A program made the translations under genes and the position numbers. The notes beneath the pieces were generated by a model. It saw only the letters and a list, made by a program, of their open reading frames with translations, was not told the origin of the DNA and ran no database searches. A stretch of DNA of 64,000 nucleotides from Sphingomonadales bacterium 32-65-25 (lineage in GTDB: Bacteria; Pseudomonadota; Alphaproteobacteria; Sphingomonadales; Sphingomonadaceae), in assembly GCA_002280855.1 (NCBI GenBank), contig NCEU01000007.1:248001-312000 (forward strand), in the 5' to 3' direction. Below, one piece after another: positions 35,368 to 43,873 of this stretch (positions are counted from its first letter, which is position 1; each line of letters begins with the position of its first letter).

Positions 35368-35828
35368 GCGCCGGCAATCACCGGGCGGCCAATCAGCTCC
35401 ACCGTGTCCAGCGCCAGCATTCCGGCCTGGCCGGTGAGTGGATGCCGAACGCCCAGCAGATCCTGGTAGCGTGTCTGCAGCAGCCACCACTGGCCGTCGC
35501 GGGTGAGCAGCAGCGCCGGCCTGCCCGCCACCAGATCGACGGTCAACAGCGGCTCTGCCGGCGAAGGTGGCGCGCCTGCTTCCCAGACGATTTCAACCAT
35601 TGTTTCCTGATCATCGTCGTTGGCATCGGTCCATGCGCCGGCAACGGCCAGCAGCGCGTCGCGGCCGGTGCGGGCGCCGATGCGGGCCGCCACCTGTTCG
35701 GGCGTGAAGCGCACGCCGCGCGCTTGCCAGCAGGTGATGAGCGCCGCCACCAGCGGATCGGCCGGCTCTGCCCGCGCCGGATTGGCGAGCAATAGCGGCA
35801 GGGCCAGCAGGATACGGCGATTGATCAT
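35364..35828 (-). CDS. Exported hypothetical protein
   Basis: 154 residues: signal peptide to about residue 20 (ILLALPLLLANPARA), then a small mixed domain with LLLTRDGQWWLLQTRYQDLLG. No family or catalytic motif recognised. Divergent from the ABC-F gene with about 48 bases between starts. Confidence 0.55.
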   Translation of the reverse strand: MINRRILLALPLLLANPARAEPADPLVAALITCWQARGVRFTPEQVAARIGARTGRDALLAVAGAWTDANDDDQETMVEIVWEAGAPPSPAEPLLTVDLVAGRPALLLTRDGQWWLLQTRYQDLLGVRHPLTGQAGMLALDTVELIGRPVIAGA

Positions 35829-35876
35829 GCCAGCAGCCTAGCCGGCTCGGCCCTATCCTGCTAGGCGGCGCGCATC

Positions 35877-37742
35877 ATGTTGTCTGTTCAAAACCTCACC
35901 GTTCGCCTTGGCGGGCGCGCCATCATTGACGGCGCCAGCGCCACGCTGCCGCCGCGCGGCTGTGTTGGCCTGATCGGCCGCAACGGCGCCGGCAAATCCA
36001 CGATGATGAAGGTGATGGCCGGCACCATCGATCCGGATGGCGGCAGCATCGAACGGCCGCGCGGCACAAGGCTGGGCTGGCTGAAGCAGGAAGCCCCAAT
36101 GGGGCAGGGCACGCCTTTTGAAACCGTGCTGGCCGCCGATACCGAACGCGCCGCGCTGATCGCCGAGGAAGACGCCGGCGCCAGCCCTGAGCGCGTTGCC
36201 GACATCCACGAGCGGTTGATCGCTATTGATGCTCACACCGCCCCCGCTCGCGCTGCGCGAATCCTGGTGGGCCTGGGTTTTGACGAGGACATGCAGGGCC
36301 GTCCGCTCGACAGCTATTCGGGTGGTTGGCGCATGCGTGTGGCGCTGGCGGCGCTGCTGTTCACCCGGCCCGATGTGCTGCTGCTCGACGAACCATCGAA
36401 CCACCTCGATCTGGAATCGGCCCTGTGGCTGGAAAACTTCCTGAAATCCTACCCCGGCCTGATCGTGCTGATCAGCCACGAGCGTGATCTGCTGAACCGG
36501 GTTGCGGGCATGATCCTGCACCTCGAAGGCGGCAAGGTGCAGCTTTACACCGGCAATTACGACAGTTTCGAACGGCAGCGTGCCGAACGGCTGGCGCAAC
36601 TGGAGGCCGCCCGCACCGCTCAGGCCACGCAGCGCGCCAAGCTGCAGGATTATATCGCCCGGAACAGCGCCCGCGCCTCCACCGCCAAGCAGGCACAGAG
36701 CCGGCAGAAGGCGCTGGCCAAGATGCAGCCCGTTGCCGAAGCCGCCAATGATCCGACGATGAAGTTCGATTTTCCCAGCCCGGAACCGCTGCGCCCGCCG
36801 CTGGTGACGCTGGATCATGCCGATGTCGGCTATGACGGGCGGGCGATCTTGAACGATCTCGATATCCGGCTCGATCCCGATGACCGGCTGGCTCTGGTGG
36901 GCCGCAACGGCAACGGCAAGACGACGCTGGCCCGGCTGCTGATCGGCCAGTTGCCGACCATGGCGGGCACGCGCTTTGCATCGGGCAAGCTGAAAGTGGG
37001 CTATTTCACCCAATATCAGGTGGAGGAACTGGATGGCGATGCCACGCCGGTGCTGATGATGGGCCGCGCGATGAAGGGCTCCAGCCCCAGCGCCGTGCGG
37101 GCGCAGCTGGGCCGTTTCGGCTTCACCGGCCCGACAGCGGAACAGCGCATCGGCACGATGAGCGGCGGGGAAAAGGCGCGTCTGGCGCTGGCGTTGGTCA
37201 CGCGCGATGCGCCGCATCTGATCGTGCTCGACGAACCGACCAACCACCTCGATATCGATTGCCGCGAAGCTCTGGTGCAGGCGCTGGCCGGCTATGAAGG
37301 CGCTGTGGTGGTGGTCAGCCACGATCGCCACGTCATCGAAGCCAGTGCTGATCGGCTGGTGCTGGTCGACGCCGGCCGTGCCAGCCAATTCGACGGCAGC
37401 ATCGACGATTATGAAACGCTGATTCTGGCCGGCTCCAACGCCAACGCCGCTGCGCCTGCTGGCGCCAAGGTACAACGCATCGATCCCAAGGAAGCCCGCC
37501 GCCAGGCCGCCGCCCGTCGTGAGGCGGCCAAGCCGCTGCGCCAGGCGATGGTGAACGCCGAAGCGCAGATGAACCGGCTGATTGCAGAACGCGAAGCGGT
37601 GGACGAGCAGATGACTCAGGCCCCGGCCGACATTACCGCCCTGATGCAGAAGCGCGGCGTGCTGGATGCCGGCATCACGGCCGCGGAAGACGCGTGGACG
37701 GCGGCCAGCGAGGCCTATGACGCGGCGGTGGCGGCGCCCTAA
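35877..37742 (+). CDS. ABC-F ATPase, YheS/Uup-like
   Basis: 621-residue soluble twin-ABC protein that probably acts on ribosomes. Walker A motifs are GRNGAGKS and GRNGNGKT; signatures are SGGWRMRVA and SGGEKARLA; Walker B are LLLDEPSNHLDLE and IVLDEPTNHLDID. The inter-domain linker and a C-terminal Lys/Glu/Ala coiled coil of about 90 residues (KEARRQAAARREAAKPLRQAM) fit YheS more than EttA. It is convergent with, and shares its last four bases with, the LuxC-like gene. Confidence 0.88.
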   Translation: MLSVQNLTVRLGGRAIIDGASATLPPRGCVGLIGRNGAGKSTMMKVMAGTIDPDGGSIERPRGTRLGWLKQEAPMGQGTPFETVLAADTERAALIAEEDAGASPERVADIHERLIAIDAHTAPARAARILVGLGFDEDMQGRPLDSYSGGWRMRVALAALLFTRPDVLLLDEPSNHLDLESALWLENFLKSYPGLIVLISHERDLLNRVAGMILHLEGGKVQLYTGNYDSFERQRAERLAQLEAARTAQATQRAKLQDYIARNSARASTAKQAQSRQKALAKMQPVAEAANDPTMKFDFPSPEPLRPPLVTLDHADVGYDGRAILNDLDIRLDPDDRLALVGRNGNGKTTLARLLIGQLPTMAGTRFASGKLKVGYFTQYQVEELDGDATPVLMMGRAMKGSSPSAVRAQLGRFGFTGPTAEQRIGTMSGGEKARLALALVTRDAPHLIVLDEPTNHLDIDCREALVQALAGYEGAVVVVSHDRHVIEASADRLVLVDAGRASQFDGSIDDYETLILAGSNANAAAPAGAKVQRIDPKEARRQAAARREAAKPLRQAMVNAEAQMNRLIAEREAVDEQMTQAPADITALMQKRGVLDAGITAAEDAWTAASEAYDAAVAAP

Positions 37743-38944
37743 ACCTCGATGCTGACGATGCGGGTGAGGGATGTGAGCAGGTTCACCCCGTCCCACACAT
37801 GGCCGAACGCCAGCGCCTGGCCGAACGGGACGATGCGATCGATGCCGTGCGGGCGGGTGGCGGTGAGCATGGCGCGCCAGTCGTCGCCGCTCACGCCAAG
37901 GCTGGCGATGGTCTGCCAGTCGCGCTGCACCAGCCGGGCAAGGTCTTCGAGGGCATCGATGCGGCGTTCGACGAAGAAGCCGTCGCTGGCCAGCCGGGTG
38001 AGGCGGGCGAGATCGGGCGTTTCAGTGACGCGCAGGCGATAATCGCTGGTGTCGCGGTGATGCACGGCGCCGGCGGCCGCCAGCATCTGTTCGGCGACCA
38101 ATTTGTCCACGGCGGCGCGGGCGGCGAAGGGCTCATTGGCGGCAGCAATGGCGCTTTCCACCAGTGGCCAGAATGTCGCCTGCGCAGCCGCCACGCTGGC
38201 GGCGTCTCCGCGCCAGAACAGGGCGAGCGGCGAGGAACAGGCTTGCTGACCGAAGGTAATGGCATCCAGCGCGAAGCGGCGGGCCTGTTCAGCCTGGTCG
38301 GGCGCGGCTGCCCAGGCAGCGGCGTCGATGACGGCGGCCGAGACCTTGCTTGGGAAGGTGAGTTCGCTGGCGTGCGGCGGCAGCGGGCTGGCGCGCACTT
38401 CGCGCACCGTGTCGTCGCCGCCCCAGATCACCCGCACATCGGCATGGGCGGACAGCGCATCATTGATCGGCTTTTCGGCCGGATAGCGCACGATGAGGAG
38501 ACAGGCGCGCACATCCACTGGCAGGGTCGCCAGCGCTTCGTTCAGCAGGCGTAGCAGCAGGGTGAGCGCATCGGACTCGCGCCCCGAAACGCGCACGATG
38601 TTCACATTGCCGGCCAGCACCGACAGAAGCGCCGAATAGAGGAACATTGTATCGACATTGCCGGGCGCGATGTGGAGCGCGAGGCCACGCGGGGCACGGG
38701 TGAGGCCATCGGTGGGCGCGAGCTTTGCCAGGCTGGCCGCGCGGGCCCAGAAGGCCAGCGCCACCATTTCCGGGCGGCTGCGCGCCGCCGGATCGGCCAG
38801 GATGGTCTTGCGCACCGCATCGACCAGTGCCAGCCGCTCCGGCGCGAACGGCGCAGCGCGCGGCGCGGCCAGCGTGGCGGCGATGCTGCCACCGGCCGGC
38901 GCCATGATGCTGATCTGGCGGATGATTTCGGGCGCGATGCTCAT
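37739..38944 (-). CDS. LuxC-like acyl-CoA/acyl-protein reductase
   Basis: 401-residue NAD(P)H-dependent reductase of the LuxC family (aldehyde-dehydrogenase fold) that turns an activated fatty acyl group into an aldehyde. The catalytic cysteine is Cys236 in FGQQACSSP, the motif of LuxC. The N-terminal half carries HIAPGNVDTMFLYS and NIVRVSGRESDAL, the coenzyme region. In luminous bacteria LuxC works with LuxE and LuxD to supply luciferase; no LuxA, LuxB or LuxD is in this window. I start at ATG 38944, which overlaps the LuxE-like stop by four bases. It ends the run of eight cassette genes. Confidence 0.85.
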   Translation of the reverse strand: MSIAPEIIRQISIMAPAGGSIAATLAAPRAAPFAPERLALVDAVRKTILADPAARSRPEMVALAFWARAASLAKLAPTDGLTRAPRGLALHIAPGNVDTMFLYSALLSVLAGNVNIVRVSGRESDALTLLLRLLNEALATLPVDVRACLLIVRYPAEKPINDALSAHADVRVIWGGDDTVREVRASPLPPHASELTFPSKVSAAVIDAAAWAAAPDQAEQARRFALDAITFGQQACSSPLALFWRGDAASVAAAQATFWPLVESAIAAANEPFAARAAVDKLVAEQMLAAAGAVHHRDTSDYRLRVTETPDLARLTRLASDGFFVERRIDALEDLARLVQRDWQTIASLGVSGDDWRAMLTATRPHGIDRIVPFGQALAFGHVWDGVNLLTSLTRIVSIEV

Positions 38945-40032
38945 GCGGCGGCGGCGTGCGTGTCGGAACAGCCGCGCATTTCGGCGGCCGGGATGCGGCC
39001 CAGCACGCGGAAGGTGCGGCCCATGCGGCCGCACGGGCAATCATCCTCGCCGGTCAGCACGCCGCGGTCTTCGGTGAGCAGGCTGTGGCCGGGGTAGGAG
39101 AGCGGGATGGCAGAGACGACCTGGATGAGGCCTTCCTGGCCGATGCCGAGTGGCTTCCAGTCGAGCGGATCGCGGATGATCACATCGGCAAAGCCCGGCG
39201 CGTGCAGGCGGCCATGGTCGCATTCCATGAACACCGATCCGACCTGTTCGACCATGCCGTAGAAATTATGAACGTGATCGAAGCCGGCGCGTTCCAAGGC
39301 TACGGATTTGAACTGTTCGTTCGATACCGCTTCGTCTTCCAGCTTTTTCCAGCCGCCCGAATGGATGAGCACGCTGCCGGGGAAATCCAGCGTGATTCCA
39401 GCGCGTTCCAGCGCGGAGAGGAAATATTTCCACACCATGAAGGTGAAACCGAAGGCGAAGATCGGCTTGCCGGCGTGCTTTTCGGCAAATTCGGTGATGG
39501 CCGGCAGGTTGAGGCCCATATCCTCATCGTTCAGCGCATAGATGTGGGCGCGGCCATAGGTCATCATGCCCAATATGCCGGCGCCGCGGGCCGAGAAACT
39601 GGTGCGGTCGCGGACCACGCCCGGGTGATCGATGATCAGCATCGGCCGGCGATCCTTGCCGATGAAATTGGTGGTGATGGCCGCCAGGGCGCGGCTCTGG
39701 GCCTGGGCGGTGGCCTGATCGAGATAGATGCGTGATGGCACCTGGCCGGTGGTGCCGGACGAGGTGAGCGTCTTGAACACGGCGTCGGCCGGGATGGATT
39801 TGAGGTCCAGTTCCTTGAACAGGCGGACCGGCAGGAACGGCACGTCGGCGATGCCGATCGGGGCGGCGCGGCCCTGCGCGGCGAGGATGCCGGCATATTG
39901 CGGGCAATGGCCGGCGTGATGCAGCGTCAGTTCCGCCAGCGCAGAGCCGAGCAGGCGATTCTTTTCGGCCGCGTTCAGCGCAAAAGGCGGGGCGGCCAAA
40001 ACGGCATCGCGGGCCTGCATATTTTCGCTCAT
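38941..40032 (-). CDS. LuxE-like acyl-protein synthetase
   Basis: 363-residue acyl-transfer protein of the LuxE/PaaK type. The nucleotide loop is TSSGTTGQVPS, followed by LIIDHPGV. In Lux systems LuxE forms acyl-AMP and moves the acyl group to its own C-terminal cysteine and on to LuxC. Here Cys355 in EMRGCSDTHA near the C-terminus is the likely site. Another Cys pair (CPCG) lies just before it. Start at ATG 40032, four-base overlaps on both sides, so translation is tightly coupled to the ligase and LuxC genes. Confidence 0.85.
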   Translation of the reverse strand: MSENMQARDAVLAAPPFALNAAEKNRLLGSALAELTLHHAGHCPQYAGILAAQGRAAPIGIADVPFLPVRLFKELDLKSIPADAVFKTLTSSGTTGQVPSRIYLDQATAQAQSRALAAITTNFIGKDRRPMLIIDHPGVVRDRTSFSARGAGILGMMTYGRAHIYALNDEDMGLNLPAITEFAEKHAGKPIFAFGFTFMVWKYFLSALERAGITLDFPGSVLIHSGGWKKLEDEAVSNEQFKSVALERAGFDHVHNFYGMVEQVGSVFMECDHGRLHAPGFADVIIRDPLDWKPLGIGQEGLIQVVSAIPLSYPGHSLLTEDRGVLTGEDDCPCGRMGRTFRVLGRIPAAEMRGCSDTHAAAA

Positions 40033-41402
40033 GTGGTTTGCTCCCACGCCTGACCCAGTGCGCCATAGAGCAGCTTGCCTGAAGACGCACGCGGCAGGGA
40101 ATCCACGGCTTTCACCATCAGGCCGCGCGGCGGGAAGGAAAAGGCGGCGATCAGCGCGGCGCGCACGGTTTCGGGGTCGCCGGCTTCGATCAGAATGCGC
40201 AACTGGTCATCCTGCCCGAAGGACACGCCCGGCACGTCCATGCGGGCCAGCTGCGCGTCGATATCATCCAGGTTCACCCGTGTGCCGAACAGCTTGATCA
40301 TGCGGCTGGCGCGGCCGGTGATGGACAGGATGCCGGCCTCATCGCGGCTGGCGAGATCGCCGGTCATCAGCACGCCGCCGAGTTCGTCGCCGCGCGTCAG
40401 ATCGGTGGCGCCTTGGGCATAGCCCATCATGATGGCGGGCGAGGTGCAGCGCATTTCGCCGGAGACGCCGGGTTCGGTGATCACCGCGCCATCGCTATCG
40501 ACCAGTTCGATGGTCACGCCGGGGATCGGCACACCGATGGCGCCGGCGTGGCTGGCCAGATGTTCGGGCGGCAGCCAGGTCAGACGCGGGCCGGCTTCGG
40601 TCTGGCCATACATGGTGATGAAGCGGCGGCCGTTGGCGGCGGCCCACTCGGCATATTTGGCCGCGACAGGCGCGGGCAGCTTGCCGCCGGCCTGGGTGAG
40701 GGTGGTGAGCGTCGGAGTCCCCAGCCGGTCCATCCCCAAACGGCGGATGGCATCATAATGAAACGGCACGCCGGCCAGACTGGTGGCGGCGCGGGCAGTG
40801 AGGCCGTCCCAGAATTCGGCCTGCATGACGCCGTGGGCGGTTACTTCCACGCAGGCACCGGCCAGCGCGTGGCTGTTGATGACGCTCATGCCGTACGAAT
40901 AGCTGGTCGGCAGCGCGAGGAAGGGGCGCTCGTTGGCGGTCAGGCCCAGATAATCGGCGATGGCAGCTGCGTTGGCGAGCAGAGCGGCGGCGGTGAAGCG
41001 GGCCAGCTTGGGGCTGCCGGTGCTGCCGGAGGTTGAGAGTAGAACGGACAGCGCTGGGTGGAGTGTGGTGCCGCCCGGCCCCGGCGTGATGCCGCCGTCG
41101 GGATCGATGATGGCATCGGGACGATAGAGATCGAGCAGCGCCGCCAGCCGTTCCGCGGCCAGATCATGTTCGATGGCCAACGTGGCATGATCGCTGGCCA
41201 GCAGCGCCAGCCAGGCCGCCACGGAGGCGGCGCTGTTGGCGGTGCGCAGGAAGACCAGGGCGCGCCGGCCCAGCGCGGCATCCAGCACGGTCCGCAGCGC
41301 CAGCACATCGGCATAGGTCAACGCCGTGCCCGCATCATCCCGCACCGCCACGGCGTCGCCATGGCCGGCAAGGATTGCAGCCCAGGGATTGCCGGTCATC
41401 AT
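40029..41402 (-). CDS. AMP-dependent acyl ligase
   Basis: 457-residue member of the ANL superfamily that activates a carboxylate with ATP. Core motifs seen: STSGSTGSPK (P loop), YGQTEAG, the GDLASRD, ITGRASRMIKLFGTRV hinge and the catalytic Lys in PRASSGKLLY near the C-terminus. Being next to an acyl carrier protein, it more likely loads a fatty or short acyl group on that carrier than makes acyl-CoA. The usual N-terminal subdomain is short. Overlaps the LuxE-like start by four bases; lies 18 bases after the carrier protein. Confidence 0.88.
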   Translation of the reverse strand: MMTGNPWAAILAGHGDAVAVRDDAGTALTYADVLALRTVLDAALGRRALVFLRTANSAASVAAWLALLASDHATLAIEHDLAAERLAALLDLYRPDAIIDPDGGITPGPGGTTLHPALSVLLSTSGSTGSPKLARFTAAALLANAAAIADYLGLTANERPFLALPTSYSYGMSVINSHALAGACVEVTAHGVMQAEFWDGLTARAATSLAGVPFHYDAIRRLGMDRLGTPTLTTLTQAGGKLPAPVAAKYAEWAAANGRRFITMYGQTEAGPRLTWLPPEHLASHAGAIGVPIPGVTIELVDSDGAVITEPGVSGEMRCTSPAIMMGYAQGATDLTRGDELGGVLMTGDLASRDEAGILSITGRASRMIKLFGTRVNLDDIDAQLARMDVPGVSFGQDDQLRILIEAGDPETVRAALIAAFSFPPRGLMVKAVDSLPRASSGKLLYGALGQAWEQTT

Positions 41403-41420
41403 GTCCGGCCCGTCAGGCGT

Positions 41421-41651
41421 TCAGGCCGTGACGTCATATTTGGCCAGGATCTCGCGCACCTTGGCCACGCTCGACATGGCCACGATGTCGTCGGCGTCCA
41501 GCATGATGTCGAAATTGTCTTCCAGCGCGGTCACCAGCACCATGTGGGCCACCGAGTCCCATTCCTTGATCGACTGGTAGGCAAGGCTGTCCACCACGCT
41601 GGCCGCATCGATCATCAGCGATTCCGCAAAGACTTCGGCAAGCGATTTCAT
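41421..41651 (-). CDS. Acyl carrier protein
   Basis: 76-residue phosphopantetheine carrier. Ser33 in EWDSVAHM is the attachment site; the acidic helix ALEDNFDIMLDADDI follows as in carrier proteins. It differs from fatty-acid AcpP (DSLD), which suggests a dedicated carrier for the ligase/LuxE/LuxC genes next to it. Confidence 0.9.
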   Translation of the reverse strand: MKSLAEVFAESLMIDAASVVDSLAYQSIKEWDSVAHMVLVTALEDNFDIMLDADDIVAMSSVAKVREILAKYDVTA

Positions 41652-41723
41652 CAGGCAATTCCCGGTAACAAAAGGTTTATGACCAATAACGGGTGGAGAG
41701 CCATGGAATCAAGCGCTGGCTGT

Positions 41724-42467
41724 TCACATTGCCATCGCGCCATCCACCCCGATCACCTGACCGCTGATGTAGCGCGCGCCGTCGCCAGCAAGGAACAGCA
41801 CCAGCGGCGCAACATCATCCGGCTGGCCAATCCGGCCCAGCGCAATGCGCTCGATCAATCCAGCGCGCTTTTCGGCGGGGATTCCGGCGATCATGTCGGT
41901 GTCGATGGTGCCGGGGGCCACGGCGTTCACCCTGATGCTGCGCCCGCCCACTTCGCGCGCCAGGCTGAGCGTGAGGCCGATCACGCCGGCCTTGGCGGCG
42001 CCATAGGCGGTGTGGCCGGGAAAGCCGACGCGGCCGATGATCGAGGTGAGGTTGATGATCGAACCGCCGCCCGAACGCCCCATCAGCCGCACCGCATATT
42101 GGCAGCAGGTGAGCGTGCCGGTGAGATTGGTGGCCAGGGTTTCAGCCATGAGCCCGGTGCTGGTCATCTCGATCACCGCGTCCTTCAGCACGCCGGCATT
42201 GTTGACGAGGATATCGAGCCGCCCGGCCTGCTTCTGCAGCGCCATGAAGGCGGCCTTCACCGCCGCCGGATCGGCGACATCGAAGGGCAGGGGATGCAGC
42301 CGATCAGCCACGCCACTGGCAGTGATCATGGCCTCCACCGCTTCGGCACTGCGGCCGCCCACGAACACGGTGGCGCCGGCGCCGGCCAGGGCCAGCACAA
42401 TGGCGCGGCCGATGCCGCGGGTGCCGCCGGTAACCAAGGCGACGCGGCTGGAAAGATCGCTTGCCAT
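41724..42467 (-). CDS. Short-chain dehydrogenase, FabG-like 3-oxoacyl-ACP reductase
   Basis: 247-residue classical SDR. Cofactor motif TGGTRGIG at 13-20, NNAG at 89-92, catalytic Ser142, Tyr155 and Lys159 in SIIGRVGFPGHTAYGAAK. The C-terminal SGQVIGVDGAM matches the FabG type. In the cassette it may reduce or oxidise a beta-position of the carrier-bound acyl chain. It is 4 bases from the hexapeptide acyltransferase and 72 from the carrier protein. Confidence 0.85.
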   Translation of the reverse strand: MASDLSSRVALVTGGTRGIGRAIVLALAGAGATVFVGGRSAEAVEAMITASGVADRLHPLPFDVADPAAVKAAFMALQKQAGRLDILVNNAGVLKDAVIEMTSTGLMAETLATNLTGTLTCCQYAVRLMGRSGGGSIINLTSIIGRVGFPGHTAYGAAKAGVIGLTLSLAREVGGRSIRVNAVAPGTIDTDMIAGIPAEKRAGLIERIALGRIGQPDDVAPLVLFLAGDGARYISGQVIGVDGAMAM

Positions 42468-42471
42468 GGCC

Positions 42472-42963
42472 TTACTCGGCTGCAGCAGCGGGGGCGGGAA
42501 CGGCAGCCTCCGCCGAGCGCTTGCTTTCGCGATCGAGGATCAGGCCCCATTTGCCGGTGACGATGCCGGTTTCCAGCACACGCGCCGGGTTGCCGAACAC
42601 GATGCTGCCGGGCGGCACGTCACGCATCACCACGCTGCCCATCGAAACGATGCTGCCATCGCCCACGTTTACGCCCGGCATGATGATGCTGTGCGCGCCG
42701 ATGCTGCAACGGCTGCCGATCTTGGTATCGATATGCAGGTTGCGCGTCATGTCGTGTGACAGGATGGTGGCGCCGAACACGATGGCAGTGTCTTCACCGA
42801 TGTGGATGCCAGCCGGGTTGGTCAGATCTAGCTTGGCGGAGAAGCTGATCGCGCTGCCCTTGCCGATGTTCATGCCCCAGACTTTGTTGAAGTAGAAGCG
42901 GCGCCATTCCATGATGGCGTTGCGCAGATCGCGCCGCAGTCTGGACAGCCTTGTGGTTGCCAT
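42472..42963 (-). CDS. Hexapeptide-repeat acyltransferase
   Basis: 163-residue left-handed beta-helix acyltransferase related to WcaF/maltose-O-acetyltransferase. The repeats are seen in IHIGEDTAIVFGATI, KIGSRCSIGAHSIIMPGVNVGDGSIVSMGSVV and the typical end DVPPGSIVFGNPARV. Such enzymes acylate sugar hydroxyl or amine groups on nascent surface glycans. The catalytic His is in LSHDMTRN. Neighbours suggest that the donor could be the carrier-bound acyl group of the cassette. Confidence 0.85.
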   Translation of the reverse strand: MATTRLSRLRRDLRNAIMEWRRFYFNKVWGMNIGKGSAISFSAKLDLTNPAGIHIGEDTAIVFGATILSHDMTRNLHIDTKIGSRCSIGAHSIIMPGVNVGDGSIVSMGSVVMRDVPPGSIVFGNPARVLETGIVTGKWGLILDRESKRSAEAAVPAPAAAAE

Positions 42964-42976
42964 TGCGCCGCTCCGT

Positions 42977-43786
42977 TCAACGATGCCGGAACAGGGTGAC
43001 GAAATGGCGCCGTTCCATCACGTGGGTGGCGGCCAGCGGATTGGTGGCAAACGGATACTCCACCACAACATTGTCGATCTTGTCCGAAAGCTCGGGCGGG
43101 ATACGGCTGGTCACGGCGGCTTCCAGCGTTTCGATATCGATCTTCAGCGTGTTGATGCGGCCATGTTTGGCGATGATCGCGGCCAGCACTTCGTTGCTGT
43201 CGGCACAGGGCACTTCGATCCAGGCGCCGGTTTCGCGGCCCACACCGCCATAGCGGCCGGTCGGCTCCCAGCCGAACTGCACCATGCCGTTCTCAAGGCC
43301 CACGGCAGTTTCGGCCAGCGTCACGCGGCTGCCGAACTGGGCCAGGTTCTGCTTCAGCCGTTCGATGTTGCGCGGCACCGGTTCGTGGCAATAGATCACC
43401 GCATCAGGCCGGCGCGACAGGAAGAAAGCCGCCGAAATGCCAATGTTGGACCCAAAATCCACCACCACCTGGCCATCATCAGGCGCATCATAATCGCCAC
43501 GCAGGAAAATCTCGTTGATGGTCTGCACATCGTCGGGGGAATAGGTGGTCAGCGTGATCGGGCCTTGCGGCGTGCGCACGGTGATATCGGCCGGATACTG
43601 CCCACCGTTCGACACATAGCGCTTCAGGAAATCAATAGGCGCATCCACCTTGGCCAGCGCGTTGGCGGCGGCAACATAGTGGCGGCGTTCGAACAGGGCG
43701 CGCAAAATGACGGCAGGTGTCCGCCGGTGGCGCGCCACTGAATCAAGCGATTGCCCCGGATCGGTCGCCGGCTGGCCGGTATCCAT
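42977..43786 (-). CDS. FkbM-family methyltransferase
   Basis: 269-residue SAM-dependent methyltransferase. SAM-binding VVVDFGSNIGISAAFF, then HEPVPRNIERLKQNL, and TLKIDIETLEAAV form the FkbM core. Members methylate hydroxyl groups on sugars, polyketides or glycans. ATG 43786 has GGGAG upstream. It is 87 bases after the flippase gene on the same strand. Confidence 0.85.
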   Translation of the reverse strand: MDTGQPATDPGQSLDSVARHRRTPAVILRALFERRHYVAAANALAKVDAPIDFLKRYVSNGGQYPADITVRTPQGPITLTTYSPDDVQTINEIFLRGDYDAPDDGQVVVDFGSNIGISAAFFLSRRPDAVIYCHEPVPRNIERLKQNLAQFGSRVTLAETAVGLENGMVQFGWEPTGRYGGVGRETGAWIEVPCADSNEVLAAIIAKHGRINTLKIDIETLEAAVTSRIPPELSDKIDNVVVEYPFATNPLAATHVMERRHFVTLFRHR

Positions 43787-43873
43787 CGCACACTCCCTTT
43801 TCCAGCCGTCAGGCTTGTCGCAGCGCAACAAGGCTTGTCAAGCCACAAACCGGCCAGACTTCCTGCACCCCGG

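Noticed and set aside
37739..40032. Bioluminescence operon
   Set aside because: LuxC- and LuxE-like genes are present, but luxA, luxB and luxD are absent and the neighbours are glycan-type genes.
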